This document shows, piece by piece, positions 1 through 6,394 of a stretch of 9,638 bases of DNA (position 1 is its first letter; every line of letters starts with the position of its first letter). The DNA is from Candidatus Acetothermia bacterium. GTDB taxonomy: Bacteria; Bipolaricaulota; Bipolaricaulia; Bipolaricaulales; Bipolaricaulaceae. Where the stretch lies: contig DSBZ01000005.1 of assembly GCA_011057175.1 (NCBI GenBank), positions 1-9,638 of the forward strand. The letters are read 5' to 3'. Made by a program: the position numbers and the translations under genes. The notes below the pieces were generated by a model. That model searched no databases, was not told the origin of the DNA, and worked only from the letters and a program-made list of their open reading frames with translations.

Positions 1-89
1 CTCTTAGGAGGAGCACCGCCTTCTTTCAACCACCCCGTCACCAACCCCTCGGCCTGGTAACGATCTCCTGGCGCACCAAGAGTAGGGCC

Positions 90-118
90 TTGAACCCAGG
101 CCTCCCGAAACCGACACT
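90..118 (+). promoter_or_regulatory. Probable promoter of the ABC exporter operon
   Basis: A -35-like TTGAAC (90-95) and a -10-like GACACT (113-118) are separated by exactly 17 bp. The -10 ends 12 bases before the ATG at 131, so the predicted 5' leader is only about 6 bases, and no Shine-Dalgarno sequence is visible. The -10 departs from TAnnnT at its first base, so this is a moderate match. The call rests on spacing and position only. The rest of 1-130 holds no gene I can support. Confidence 0.45.
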
Positions 119-130
119 CACCGGCGGACC

Positions 131-1081
131 ATGGACGCGATAGTCGTCAGCGAGTTGGTGAAGGACTACCCGACCCGCAAGGGGCCGGTGCGGGCGCTCG
201 CGGGTGTCTCGTTCCGGGTGGGACAAGGGGAGATCGTGGGCCTCCTCGGGGCGAACGGGGCGGGGAAGACGACGGCGATCAAGATCCTGTGCGGGCTTCT
301 CCGCGCGACCTCCGGTCAGGCAGCCGTGTTTGGGGTTCCGTCCTCCCGGCCCGAGGTCGCCCGGCACGTGGCGGCGCTCCTCGAGGGCTCGCGGAACGTG
401 TACTGGCGGTTGTCGGTGGAGGAGAACCTGCGGTTCTTCGCTGGGCTGCAGGGCGTTCCTCCCCGGGAGGCCCGCCGGCGCACGGGGGAGCTCGTGGCCC
501 TGTTTGCGCTCGAGGAGAAGAGGCGGATCACGGCGAACCTCCTCTCCCAGGGGATGAAGCAGAAGCTGGCCCTGGCCTGCGCGTTGGTGAAGGGGACCCC
601 TCTTCTCCTCCTCGACGAACCGACGCTGGGCCTGGACGTGGAGACTTCGCACGAGCTGCGCGGGCTCATCCGCGAGCTAGTCTGCGCTCACGGCAAGACG
701 GTGCTTCTTTCGTCCCACGACATGGGAGTGGTGGAGGACACCTGCGCCCGGGTGGTCATCCTCGCCCGCGGACGCGTGGTGGCCGACGACTCGGTCCCCA
801 AACTCCTCGCCCTGTTCCGGACCCGAGCGTACCGGGTGAGCTTGCGGGACGGGCTGCCGGACGGAGCGCGGGTGCAGCTTGCGGCGCGCCTGTCCGCGGT
901 CCGCTTCCTGGAAGCAGAACGGGCCCTCGAGGTCGAGCTTCCGCCGGAGGAGGACGTGTACAGCCTCATGGACGCCCTGCGCGAGGCCGGCGTCGCCGTG
1001 GACGGGGTCAGCCAAGCCGAGCCGGACCTCGAGGACGTGTTCCTGCGCATCGTGCGGGACGAACGCCGGGAGGAGCGATGA
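131..1081 (+). CDS. ABC-2 type exporter, ATP-binding subunit
   Basis: This 316-residue protein is the cytoplasmic ATPase that would drive a two-subunit ABC exporter. All the nucleotide-binding motifs are present in order: Walker A GANGAGKT (40-47), signature LSQGMKQK (138-145), Walker B LLLLDEP (158-164, D162/E163), D-loop LGLD (166-169) and switch His196. The usual Q-loop glutamine appears to be replaced by Glu85 in LLEGSRNVYWRL. Residues from about 225 to 316 form an extra C-terminal domain, as in many drug, polysaccharide and unknown-substrate ABC-2 ATPases. The ATG at 131 is the first start in frame; it has no Shine-Dalgarno but a promoter-like pair just upstream. The stop overlaps the permease start as ATGA, so the two subunits are translationally coupled. 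The substrate cannot be told from sequence. Sure of the family, not of the cargo. Confidence 0.95.
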   Translation: MDAIVVSELVKDYPTRKGPVRALAGVSFRVGQGEIVGLLGANGAGKTTAIKILCGLLRATSGQAAVFGVPSSRPEVARHVAALLEGSRNVYWRLSVEENLRFFAGLQGVPPREARRRTGELVALFALEEKRRITANLLSQGMKQKLALACALVKGTPLLLLDEPTLGLDVETSHELRGLIRELVCAHGKTVLLSSHDMGVVEDTCARVVILARGRVVADDSVPKLLALFRTRAYRVSLRDGLPDGARVQLAARLSAVRFLEAERALEVELPPEEDVYSLMDALREAGVAVDGVSQAEPDLEDVFLRIVRDERREER

Positions 1082-1854
1082 GGCGCCTGTGGACGTTCCT
1101 CGCCGTGCTCAAGCGGTTCTTCATCGAGCTCAAGCGGTACCCATTCAACACCCTCTCCGGCTTGGCCACCCTGTACCTCATCTTCCTCCTTCTGTTCGCC
1201 GGGGCCCGCTACGCCCAGGGGCTCGGGGTGAACCTGTTCGGGGAGAGCCTGGAGGGGCTGGTGGTGGGGTTCCTGGTGTGGACGTTCGCCATCGCCGCCT
1301 ACTCCGACCTCTCCTGGGAGCTGATGCGGGAGGCGCAGCAGGGGACGCTGGAGCAGCTCTACATGTGCCCGGTGGGATTCCGGTTCGTGAGCCTGTCGTG
1401 GATCGTTGGGTCGTTCCTGGCGAGCCTGGTCATGGTGGCGGCGCTGCTCGGGCTGATGATGGTCACCACCGGGCAGTTCCTCCGGCTCCCCCTGGGGACG
1501 CTCCTCCCCCTCCTCGCCCTCACCCTGGCGCCGGTGTACGGAATCGGGTTCCTCATGGCGGGGTTGGCCCTGGTGTACAAGCGGGTCCAGGCGTTCTTCC
1601 AGGTGCTGCAGTTCGTGTTCGTGGCCCTGGTCGCCCTGCCCGCTGATGCGGCGTGGGCCAAGGTCCTTCCCCTCTCCCTGGGGACGCGACTGCTGGGGCG
1701 GGCGATGACGGACGGGGACACCCTCCTCACCCTGCCTTTCGGGGACCTTCTCGCCCTGGTCGGGACCGCCGCGTTCTACCTTCTGCTTGGGATCGGCGTG
1801 TTCCGGCTGTTCGAGGGGATCGCCAAGGACCGCGGGCTGCTCGCCCATTACTGA
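1078..1854 (+). CDS. ABC-2 type exporter, permease subunit
   Basis: This 258-residue integral membrane protein would form the transmembrane half of the exporter, probably as a dimer with two copies of the ATPase encoded upstream. Six hydrophobic segments are visible at roughly residues 27-44, 58-76, 105-130, 141-166, 172-188 and 222-244, the normal ABC-2 topology. Between segments 2 and 3 lies EAQQGTLEQLYMCPVG (85-100), which resembles the conserved ABC-2 motif (E..GTLE.L..sP) that touches the ATPase. The start is the ATG at 1078, which overlaps the previous stop by 4 bases. GGGAGGAG (1068-1075), just before it, can serve as its ribosome-binding site. An in-frame upstream extension lies inside the ATPase gene and is not a membrane protein, so it was rejected. 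The transported substrate is unknown. Confidence 0.93.
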   Translation: MRRLWTFLAVLKRFFIELKRYPFNTLSGLATLYLIFLLLFAGARYAQGLGVNLFGESLEGLVVGFLVWTFAIAAYSDLSWELMREAQQGTLEQLYMCPVGFRFVSLSWIVGSFLASLVMVAALLGLMMVTTGQFLRLPLGTLLPLLALTLAPVYGIGFLMAGLALVYKRVQAFFQVLQFVFVALVALPADAAWAKVLPLSLGTRLLGRAMTDGDTLLTLPFGDLLALVGTAAFYLLLGIGVFRLFEGIAKDRGLLAHY

Positions 1855-1867
1855 GGTGAAACCGGAC

Positions 1868-1896
1868 TTGGCACGATCGGTCCGAAGGGGTACCAT
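1868..1896 (+). promoter_or_regulatory. Promoter of tRNA-Asn
   Basis: TTGGCA (1868-1873) and TACCAT (1891-1896) are separated by 17 bp and lie directly before the tRNA. Transcription would start around 1903, about 4 bases before the mature 5' end at 1907. The pair starts 13 bp after the permease stop codon, so the tRNA need not depend on read-through from the transporter operon. Confidence 0.75.
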
Positions 1897-1906
1897 CACG
1901 TTGTAC

Positions 1907-1982
1907 TCCCCGGTAGCTCAGTTGGCAGAGCAGCCGGCTGTTAACCGGCGGGCCGGAGGTTCGAGTCCTCCCCGGGGAGCCA
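1907..1982 (+). tRNA. tRNA-Asn (anticodon GTT)
   Basis: The full cloverleaf can be drawn by hand. Acceptor TCCCCGG (1907-1913) pairs with CCGGGGA (1972-1978). The D arm is GCTC/GAGC. The anticodon stem GCCGG/CCGGC closes the loop CTGTTAA with anticodon GTT at 1940-1942. The T stem GGAGG/CCTCC closes TTCGAGT. The discriminator is G1979 and the 3' CCA is encoded (1980-1982). It decodes AAC/AAU. It has its own promoter, and hairpin-forming sequence follows it. Confidence 0.97.
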
Positions 1983-2139
1983 CCGCCCCGGGGCACAACG
2001 CACTCCAAGCCCGTGAGTCTCCTGCTCACGGGACCACCTTCGTGGTGGCAAGCCGCTCACTCCGCGCGCCCGACCCGGCCGAACCCGGCGCGCCCCTAAG
2101 CGAGGACCTCACGTGTGCGGCGGAACCGCGGCCCGTCGC
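1983..2139. other. Gene-free stretch with tandem hairpins
   Basis: This gap lies between the tRNA-Asn 3' end and the stop of the convergent cyclic-nucleotide-binding gene, and I find no credible gene in it. It holds three inverted repeats in a row. CCCGTGAG/CTCACGGG (2010-2017 with 2025-2032) is an 8-bp stem with a 7-base loop. CCACC/GGTGG (2034-2038 with 2044-2048) has a 5-base loop. GCGCGCC/GGCGCGC (2064-2070 with 2087-2093) has a 16-base loop. None is followed by a T-run on either strand. They may end transcription from both sides without a U-tract or encode a small structured RNA; neither is shown by the sequence. Confidence 0.5.
2010..2032 (+). terminator. Possible terminator hairpin after tRNA-Asn
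   Basis: A perfect 8-bp inverted repeat, CCCGTGAG and CTCACGGG with a 7-base loop, lies 28 bases after the tRNA. A second short stem (2034-2048) follows at once. There is no downstream T-run, so the terminator call is weak. It could equally act in RNA processing or belong to an unrecognised small RNA. Confidence 0.3.
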
Positions 2140-2598
2140 CTACTCCGAAAGGGCCATGCTCGTCTGGCGCAAGCGGCGGGTGAGCTCGCCGATGAGCTCG
2201 AGGGCGATATCGGGGTACGTCGTGATGAGCGCGCGGATGTCCCAGCTCGCGAGGACGAGGCACTTCGTGGGCGTCACGGCGACCACATCGGCAGAGCGAG
2301 GCTGCCCATCGAGGACGGCCATCTCCCCGAAGAACTGACCGGCGCCGAGCCGCGAGAGGACCTGCCCCCCCCTGCGCACCTCGACCTGGCCATCGAGGAT
2401 GAGGAAGAATCCGACCTTGCTCCGATCGCCCTCCCGCACGATCGGCTTGCCGGGCTCGAACTCCATCTCCTTCGCCGTCTTGACGACCGCCTGGAGGTGC
2501 TTCTCGCTGAAGGACGAGAACAACGGGACATCCTTGAGCAGCTCAACCACGTTCTTGGCCATCGGCTCCCCTTGCTCGCTCTGAAGCGCGACGATCAT
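2140..2598 (-). CDS. Single-domain cyclic-nucleotide-binding protein
   Basis: This 152-residue soluble protein consists of little more than one CRP/PKA-type cyclic-nucleotide-binding beta barrel (about residues 25-125) followed by a helical tail. The phosphate-binding cassette is intact: GEMAVLDGQPRSA (91-103), with the Glu (92), Arg (101) and Ser (102) that hold the cyclic phosphate and ribose in family members. CRP/FNR regulators add a C-terminal helix-turn-helix; here the protein ends about 30 residues after the barrel with none visible. It is therefore unlikely to bind DNA itself and probably acts as a sensor subunit or through a partner. The start ATG at 2598 has an excellent AGGAGG 8 bases upstream. 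An internal ATG at residue 13 is the alternative. It sits alone between two tRNA genes, pointing the other way. The ligand (cAMP, cGMP or none) and partner are unknown. Confidence 0.9.
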   Translation of the reverse strand: MIVALQSEQGEPMAKNVVELLKDVPLFSSFSEKHLQAVVKTAKEMEFEPGKPIVREGDRSKVGFFLILDGQVEVRRGGQVLSRLGAGQFFGEMAVLDGQPRSADVVAVTPTKCLVLASWDIRALITTYPDIALELIGELTRRLRQTSMALSE

Positions 2599-2606
2599 AG
2601 CATTCG

Positions 2607-2669
2607 CCTCCTGCGGTTACAACCGCCACGTCTCCTGCCGAGGCAGGAGCCGCGAAGGCCGTGCGGTTG
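2607..2669 (-). promoter_or_regulatory. Structured leader and Shine-Dalgarno of the cNMP-binding gene
   Basis: Read on the - strand, the leader can form a 10-bp stem with one bulged base (2669-2660 with 2630-2620). This stem encloses a second hairpin, CTCCTGC/GCAGGAG (2649-2643 with 2638-2632). In that fold the Shine-Dalgarno AGGAGG (2612-2607) is free. A competing hairpin, GCGGT/ACCGC (2626-2622 with 2617-2613), uses the same strand and abuts the Shine-Dalgarno. The CTCCTGC arm is also complementary to GCAGGAG (2614-2608) at the Shine-Dalgarno itself. The repeats are read directly; a regulatory role is inference. I found no convincing - strand promoter upstream. Confidence 0.4.
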
Positions 2670-2695
2670 AGGGGGAAGGCGAACGCGGCTAACAT
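2667..2695 (+). promoter_or_regulatory. Promoter of tRNA-Ile
   Basis: TTGAGG (2667-2672) and TAACAT (2690-2695) are spaced by 17 bp. Transcription would start near 2702, a few bases before the mature tRNA 5' end at 2706. The layout matches that of the tRNA-Asn promoter in this window. The -35 overlaps the outer arm of the inverted repeats in the leader of the divergent cNMP-binding gene. Confidence 0.72.
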
Positions 2696-2705
2696 CGGGG
2701 CCTGC

Positions 2706-2779
<74 letters not shown>

Positions 2780-2834
2780 CCCCAAGCCCCGGTTCGCCCG
2801 GGAACCCTCCCCACTGCCCGGGGGTGACCTCCGT

Positions 2835-2840
2835 TACACT
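2835..2840 (+). promoter_or_regulatory. -10 box of a leaderless helicase transcript
   Basis: TACACT ends 6 bases before the GTG start at 2847, so transcription would begin at or within a base or two of the start codon. No Shine-Dalgarno is visible before the GTG. No good -35 is visible at 16-18 bp upstream. This is the usual picture of a leaderless gene in bacteria that use TAnnnT boxes. Confidence 0.5.
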
Positions 2841-2846
2841 CACCCT

Positions 2847-4883
2847 GTGCCGGACCAAGACCTCCGCTGGCTCGATGAGCTGAACCCCGCGCAGCGGGAG
2901 GCCGTCACCCACGGCGAGGGGCCCCTCCTCATCATCGCCGGGGCGGGAACGGGGAAGACCCGGACCCTCGCCTACCGGGTTGCCCACCTCATCTCCCGGG
3001 GCGTTCCCCCGGACCGGATCCTCCTCCTCACCTTCACCCGCCGCGCGGCGGAGGAGATGCTGTCCCGGGCGGGGGCCGTGGTCGGCAAGCTCGGCCCGGT
3101 GCGGGAGCGGGCGTGGGGAGGAACGTTCCACTCCGTCGCCAACCGGCTCCTGCGCACCTACGCCGGGGCGGTGGGCTTGAGCCCGGAGTTCACCGTGCTC
3201 GACCAAGCCGACGCCGAGAACCTGATCGGGCTCGTCCGCCACGACCTCGGCCTCGCCTCCCGGGACAAGCGCTTCCCCCGCCGGGCGACCTGCCTTGGGA
3301 TCTACTCCCGCGTCGTCAACGGGTCCGAGGAGCTCCCCGACGTCCTCGCCCGGTACTTCCCCTGGGTCGCCCCCTGGGAGGAGGAGCTCCGCACCCTGTT
3401 CCGCCGCTACGTCGAGCGCAAACAGAAACTGAACGTGCTCGACTTCGATGATCTCCTCCTCTACTGGCGGGAGATGCTCGCCGTGCCCGATCTCGCCCGG
3501 CGCCTGTCCGGGCTCTTCGACCACATCCTCGTGGACGAGTACCAGGACACGAACCGGGTCCAGGCCGCCATCCTCCGCGGGATGCGCACGGGCAACAGCA
3601 ACGTCACCGCGGTGGGCGACGACGCGCAGAGCATCTACAGCTTCCGCGCCGCCACCGTGCGGAACATCCTCGACTTCCCCCGCGACTTCCCGGGGACGCG
3701 GATCGTGACCCTGGAGGAGAACTACCGCTCGACGATGCCCATCCTCGCCACGGCCAACGCCCTCATCGCCCAGGCCCACGAGCGGTACACGAAGAACTTG
3801 TGGTCGCGCCGCCCGGGAGGGGCGAAGCCCCTCCTCGTCACCTGCCCCGACGAGGGGAGCCAGGACGCCTACGTGGTGGAGCGGGTCCTCGCCCTGTACG
3901 AGGAAGGGATCCCCCTGCGGAGGCAGGCGGTCCTGTTCCGCGCCGCTCACCACTCGGCGTCGCTCGAGGTCGAGCTCGCCCGGCGGGGGATCCCGTTCCA
4001 CAAGTACGGGGGGCTCCGGTTCTTGGAGACCGCGCACGTCAAGGATGCGCTGGCGTTCCTGCGGGTTGTGGAGAACCCCCGGGACGAGCTCGCCTGGTTC
4101 CGGGTGCTGGGCCTCTTCGACGGGGTGGGGCCGGCCACCGTGTCCCGCGCCCTGGCCCACGTCGCCGAGGGGGGCTACGACCCCCGGGCGATCGCGACCT
4201 CCCCCGGTCCCCCGGCGGCCCGGGAGGAGCTCGCCCGACTGGGGAGGCTCCTTTCCGAGCTCGGGGAGGGCCTGCCCGTGGCCGCCCAGGTGGAGCGGGT
4301 GCGGCGGTTCTACGAGCCGTACGTGGAGAGGCTCTACGACTACCCCCAGGCGCGGATTCGCGACCTGGAGAGCCTGGAGCAGATCGCATCGGGCTACCGG
4401 TCCCGCCGAAGCTTCCTCGCCGAGCTGCAGCTCGACCCCCCGAGCTCGACCTCGGACCTTGCCGGCCCTCCCCACAAGGACGACGACTGGCTCGTGCTGT
4501 CCACGATCCACTCCGCCAAGGGGTGCGAGTGGGACGCGGTGTACGTGATCCACGCCGCGGACGGGTTCCTCCCCTCCGACCTCGCCGCGGGGTCGCCGGA
4601 GGAGCTCGAGGAGGAGCTTCGGCTCACGTACGTGGCCCTCACCCGGGCCAAGGACCACCTCGTGGTGACCTGGCCCGTACGCTATCACTACCGGCGGCGG
4701 GAGCTCGCCGGCGCCCACGGGTACGCCCAACCGTCGCGGTTCTTCACGGAGGAGGTGCGGGGGACGATGGACCGGGTGGTGGCGGAAGGCGTGCGACCCT
4801 CCGCCGAGGGAGCTCCCAGGGAGGAACGGACGGGCTACGTGGACCTCGCCACCCGGATCCGCGCCCGCTGGGATCGAGCCTAG
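2847..4883 (+). CDS. UvrD/Rep/PcrA-type superfamily 1 DNA helicase
   Basis: This 678-residue ATP-dependent 3'-5' DNA helicase would act in repair, replication restart or removal of DNA-bound proteins. All SF1A motifs are readable: Q motif LNPAQREAV (12-20), Walker A AGAGTGKT (31-38), motif Ia LLTFTRRAA, motif II VDEYQD (229-234), motif III GDDAQSIYSFR (257-267), motif IV LEENYRS, motif V STIHSAKGCEW (552-562) and motif VI YVALTRAKDH (595-604). The length matches Rep and short PcrA; the long C-terminal tail of UvrD is missing, so I do not assign a specific gene symbol. The GTG at 2847 places the Q motif at the usual distance from the N-terminus and sits 6 bases after a TACACT box, with no Shine-Dalgarno. 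The stop codon overlaps that of the convergent dinB. Nothing suggests truncation. Confidence 0.95.
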   Translation: MPDQDLRWLDELNPAQREAVTHGEGPLLIIAGAGTGKTRTLAYRVAHLISRGVPPDRILLLTFTRRAAEEMLSRAGAVVGKLGPVRERAWGGTFHSVANRLLRTYAGAVGLSPEFTVLDQADAENLIGLVRHDLGLASRDKRFPRRATCLGIYSRVVNGSEELPDVLARYFPWVAPWEEELRTLFRRYVERKQKLNVLDFDDLLLYWREMLAVPDLARRLSGLFDHILVDEYQDTNRVQAAILRGMRTGNSNVTAVGDDAQSIYSFRAATVRNILDFPRDFPGTRIVTLEENYRSTMPILATANALIAQAHERYTKNLWSRRPGGAKPLLVTCPDEGSQDAYVVERVLALYEEGIPLRRQAVLFRAAHHSASLEVELARRGIPFHKYGGLRFLETAHVKDALAFLRVVENPRDELAWFRVLGLFDGVGPATVSRALAHVAEGGYDPRAIATSPGPPAAREELARLGRLLSELGEGLPVAAQVERVRRFYEPYVERLYDYPQARIRDLESLEQIASGYRSRRSFLAELQLDPPSSTSDLAGPPHKDDDWLVLSTIHSAKGCEWDAVYVIHAADGFLPSDLAAGSPEELEEELRLTYVALTRAKDHLVVTWPVRYHYRRRELAGAHGYAQPSRFFTEEVRGTMDRVVAEGVRPSAEGAPREERTGYVDLATRIRARWDRA

Positions 4884-6121
4884 ATCCCATCCCGCCGGCA
4901 AGCGAGGGCGATCTCCTTCTGGCGGCCGATCCCCCCGGTGGCGGCGGTGAGGAGCCGGCACGCGTACACCGACCCCCAGCTCAGCGCCCCCTCCCCGTAC
5001 CGGTCGCGGATCCGGTCGCACGCTAGGGCCAGCCGCTCCCGCCGTCGATCCCGGGGGAACAGGGGCCACGGCGTCTCGACCTTCGGCTGAAGGTCGTCCA
5101 CCCGGACTCCGACGAGGGTTGTCTCCTCGGGGAACCCGCCGTGGGCCTCGATCAGCTCGAGCGCTGCCCGGAAGATCCGGTCCTCGTCGTCGGTGGGGAC
5201 CCCCAGGGCCCGCTGGGCCCCGCGGTAGCGCATCTGGGCATCGCGCAGCGCGAAGTGGACGACCCGCCCCACGAGCCCCTTGGCCCGCAGCCGCCGCGCC
5301 GTGCGGTCGCACAGGTACAGGAGCACGCTCCGCACCCCGTCGGGGTGGCGGAGGACCCTGGGGAGGGCGTGGGAGTGCCCGACGCTCTTCACCTCCTCCT
5401 CCTGCCAGTAGGGGAGGAGGGGGGTGGGGTCGAGGCCCCGCCCCCACAGGGAGAGGACCGTGCCCTGGACCCCGAACGCGTGCTTGAGCCGGGCCGGGGG
5501 GCACCGGCCGAGGTCGGCGAGCGTCCGGATCCCCATGAGCTCCAGGCGCCCGGCGATCCGGGGCCCGATCCCGCACACCGCCCCCACCGGGGTTTCCTCC
5601 AGCACCGCCGGGACCTCCTCGGGGACGATCCACGCGATCCCGCCCGGTTTCGCCCTCTCCACGGCGAGCTTGGCGAGCATCTTGTTCGGGGCGATCCCCA
5701 CCGAGCAGGTGACCCACTCCCCCAGCTCCCGGCGGAAGTCGGCCTGGATCGCCCGGGCCAACCGGAGCGGCCCCCCGTGCTGGGGGGCCTCCTGGGTCAC
5801 GTCGAGGAACACCTCGTCGATCGAGTACACCTCGACCATCGGGGTGTAGCGGACGAGGATCTCCACGAACCGCCGGGTGACCGTCTCGTACTTGTCGGGG
5901 TCCCCGGAGACGAACACGACCGAGGGGCAGAGCTTCGCCGCCTCCCAGGTCGTCATCCCGGACCGGATCCCGTACCGCTTGGCTTCCCGCGACGCGGCGG
6001 CGACGACGGAGTGGATGTCCGGGCGCCCGGAGACGACGATCGGCTTCCCGCGGAGGTGGGGATTGGCCTGCTGCTCCACGGAGGCGAAGTAGGAGTCCAT
6101 GTCCAGGTGGAGGATGACCAT
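4880..6121 (-). CDS. dinB: DNA polymerase IV (Y-family translesion polymerase)
   Basis: This 413-residue error-prone polymerase copies past damaged bases. Catalytic acidic residues are present: Asp7 in LDMDSYF, and Asp102/Glu103 in YSIDEVFLDVT. Phe12 is in the steric-gate position. The palm sequence CSVGIAPNKMLAKLA (139-153) and the helix-hairpin-helix GIGPRIAGRLELMGI (184-198) are typical of DinB, followed by the little-finger domain (about 240-345). Where many DinB proteins carry a QLSLF-type sliding-clamp motif, this one has ETPWPLF (349-355), followed by the family-like tail RRERLALACDRIRDRYG. The clamp motif is therefore altered or weak. The start ATG at 6121 has AGGAGG 8 bases upstream, inside the end of the preceding gene, only 3 bp away. 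The two form one unit with a promoter at 6400-6428. The stop overlaps the stop of the convergent helicase. Confidence 0.96.
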   Translation of the reverse strand: MVILHLDMDSYFASVEQQANPHLRGKPIVVSGRPDIHSVVAAASREAKRYGIRSGMTTWEAAKLCPSVVFVSGDPDKYETVTRRFVEILVRYTPMVEVYSIDEVFLDVTQEAPQHGGPLRLARAIQADFRRELGEWVTCSVGIAPNKMLAKLAVERAKPGGIAWIVPEEVPAVLEETPVGAVCGIGPRIAGRLELMGIRTLADLGRCPPARLKHAFGVQGTVLSLWGRGLDPTPLLPYWQEEEVKSVGHSHALPRVLRHPDGVRSVLLYLCDRTARRLRAKGLVGRVVHFALRDAQMRYRGAQRALGVPTDDEDRIFRAALELIEAHGGFPEETTLVGVRVDDLQPKVETPWPLFPRDRRRERLALACDRIRDRYGEGALSWGSVYACRLLTAATGGIGRQKEIALACRRDGI

Positions 6122-6124
6122 CGT

Positions 6125-6382
6125 CTATTCCTCCTCGTCGTACACCCCGTCCACGTACCACCGGGCGTGCTCGGGGTCGAACCGGAGCTGGAGGAGGACC
6201 CCCCCGGCGGTGAGGGAGTAGACAAGCTGTCGGATCGCCCCCTCCCGGCGCTCGTGGACGAGGTGCACCTCCTCCACCGCCCGCTTCTCCCCCCGCCACC
6301 GGACCCACCGCGGCACGGGGTAGGGCCGGCGGGCAGGGAAGACGACCCCAACGTCAACCGCTTCGTGGATCGGTCGGAGCAT
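6125..6382 (-). CDS. Small DUF6504-like protein upstream of dinB
   Basis: This 85-residue soluble protein has no recognised catalytic motif. Its pattern is a VRWRG segment (27-31), EEVHLVHE (37-44), and a C-terminal beta-rich part with LRFDP (66-70) and RWYVDGVYDEEE (74-85). This resembles DUF6504, a small domain I recall as encoded next to Y-family polymerases. The match is by memory of the pattern and is only moderately sure. The gene ends 3 bp before dinB and its last codons carry the dinB Shine-Dalgarno, so the two are co-translated, which suggests a role with translesion synthesis. I chose the ATG at 6382 because a good promoter (-10 at 6400-6405) would start RNA near 6394. That excludes the in-frame TTG at 6400 and places GAGGGG before the ATG. 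Confidence 0.75.
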   Translation of the reverse strand: MLRPIHEAVDVGVVFPARRPYPVPRWVRWRGEKRAVEEVHLVHERREGAIRQLVYSLTAGGVLLQLRFDPEHARWYVDGVYDEEE

Positions 6383-6394
6383 CGCGCACCCCTC

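Noticed and set aside
1..130. A partial gene at the left edge
   Set aside because: Stops occur in all three + frames (6-8, 58-60, 83-85), so a gene could end there, but there is too little sequence to support one. No - strand start with a convincing ribosome site was found either.
289..1077. In-frame N-terminal extension of the ABC permease
   Set aside because: It would overlap the ATPase gene almost entirely and is not membrane-like. The ATGA overlap at 1078 with a Shine-Dalgarno gives the normal permease.
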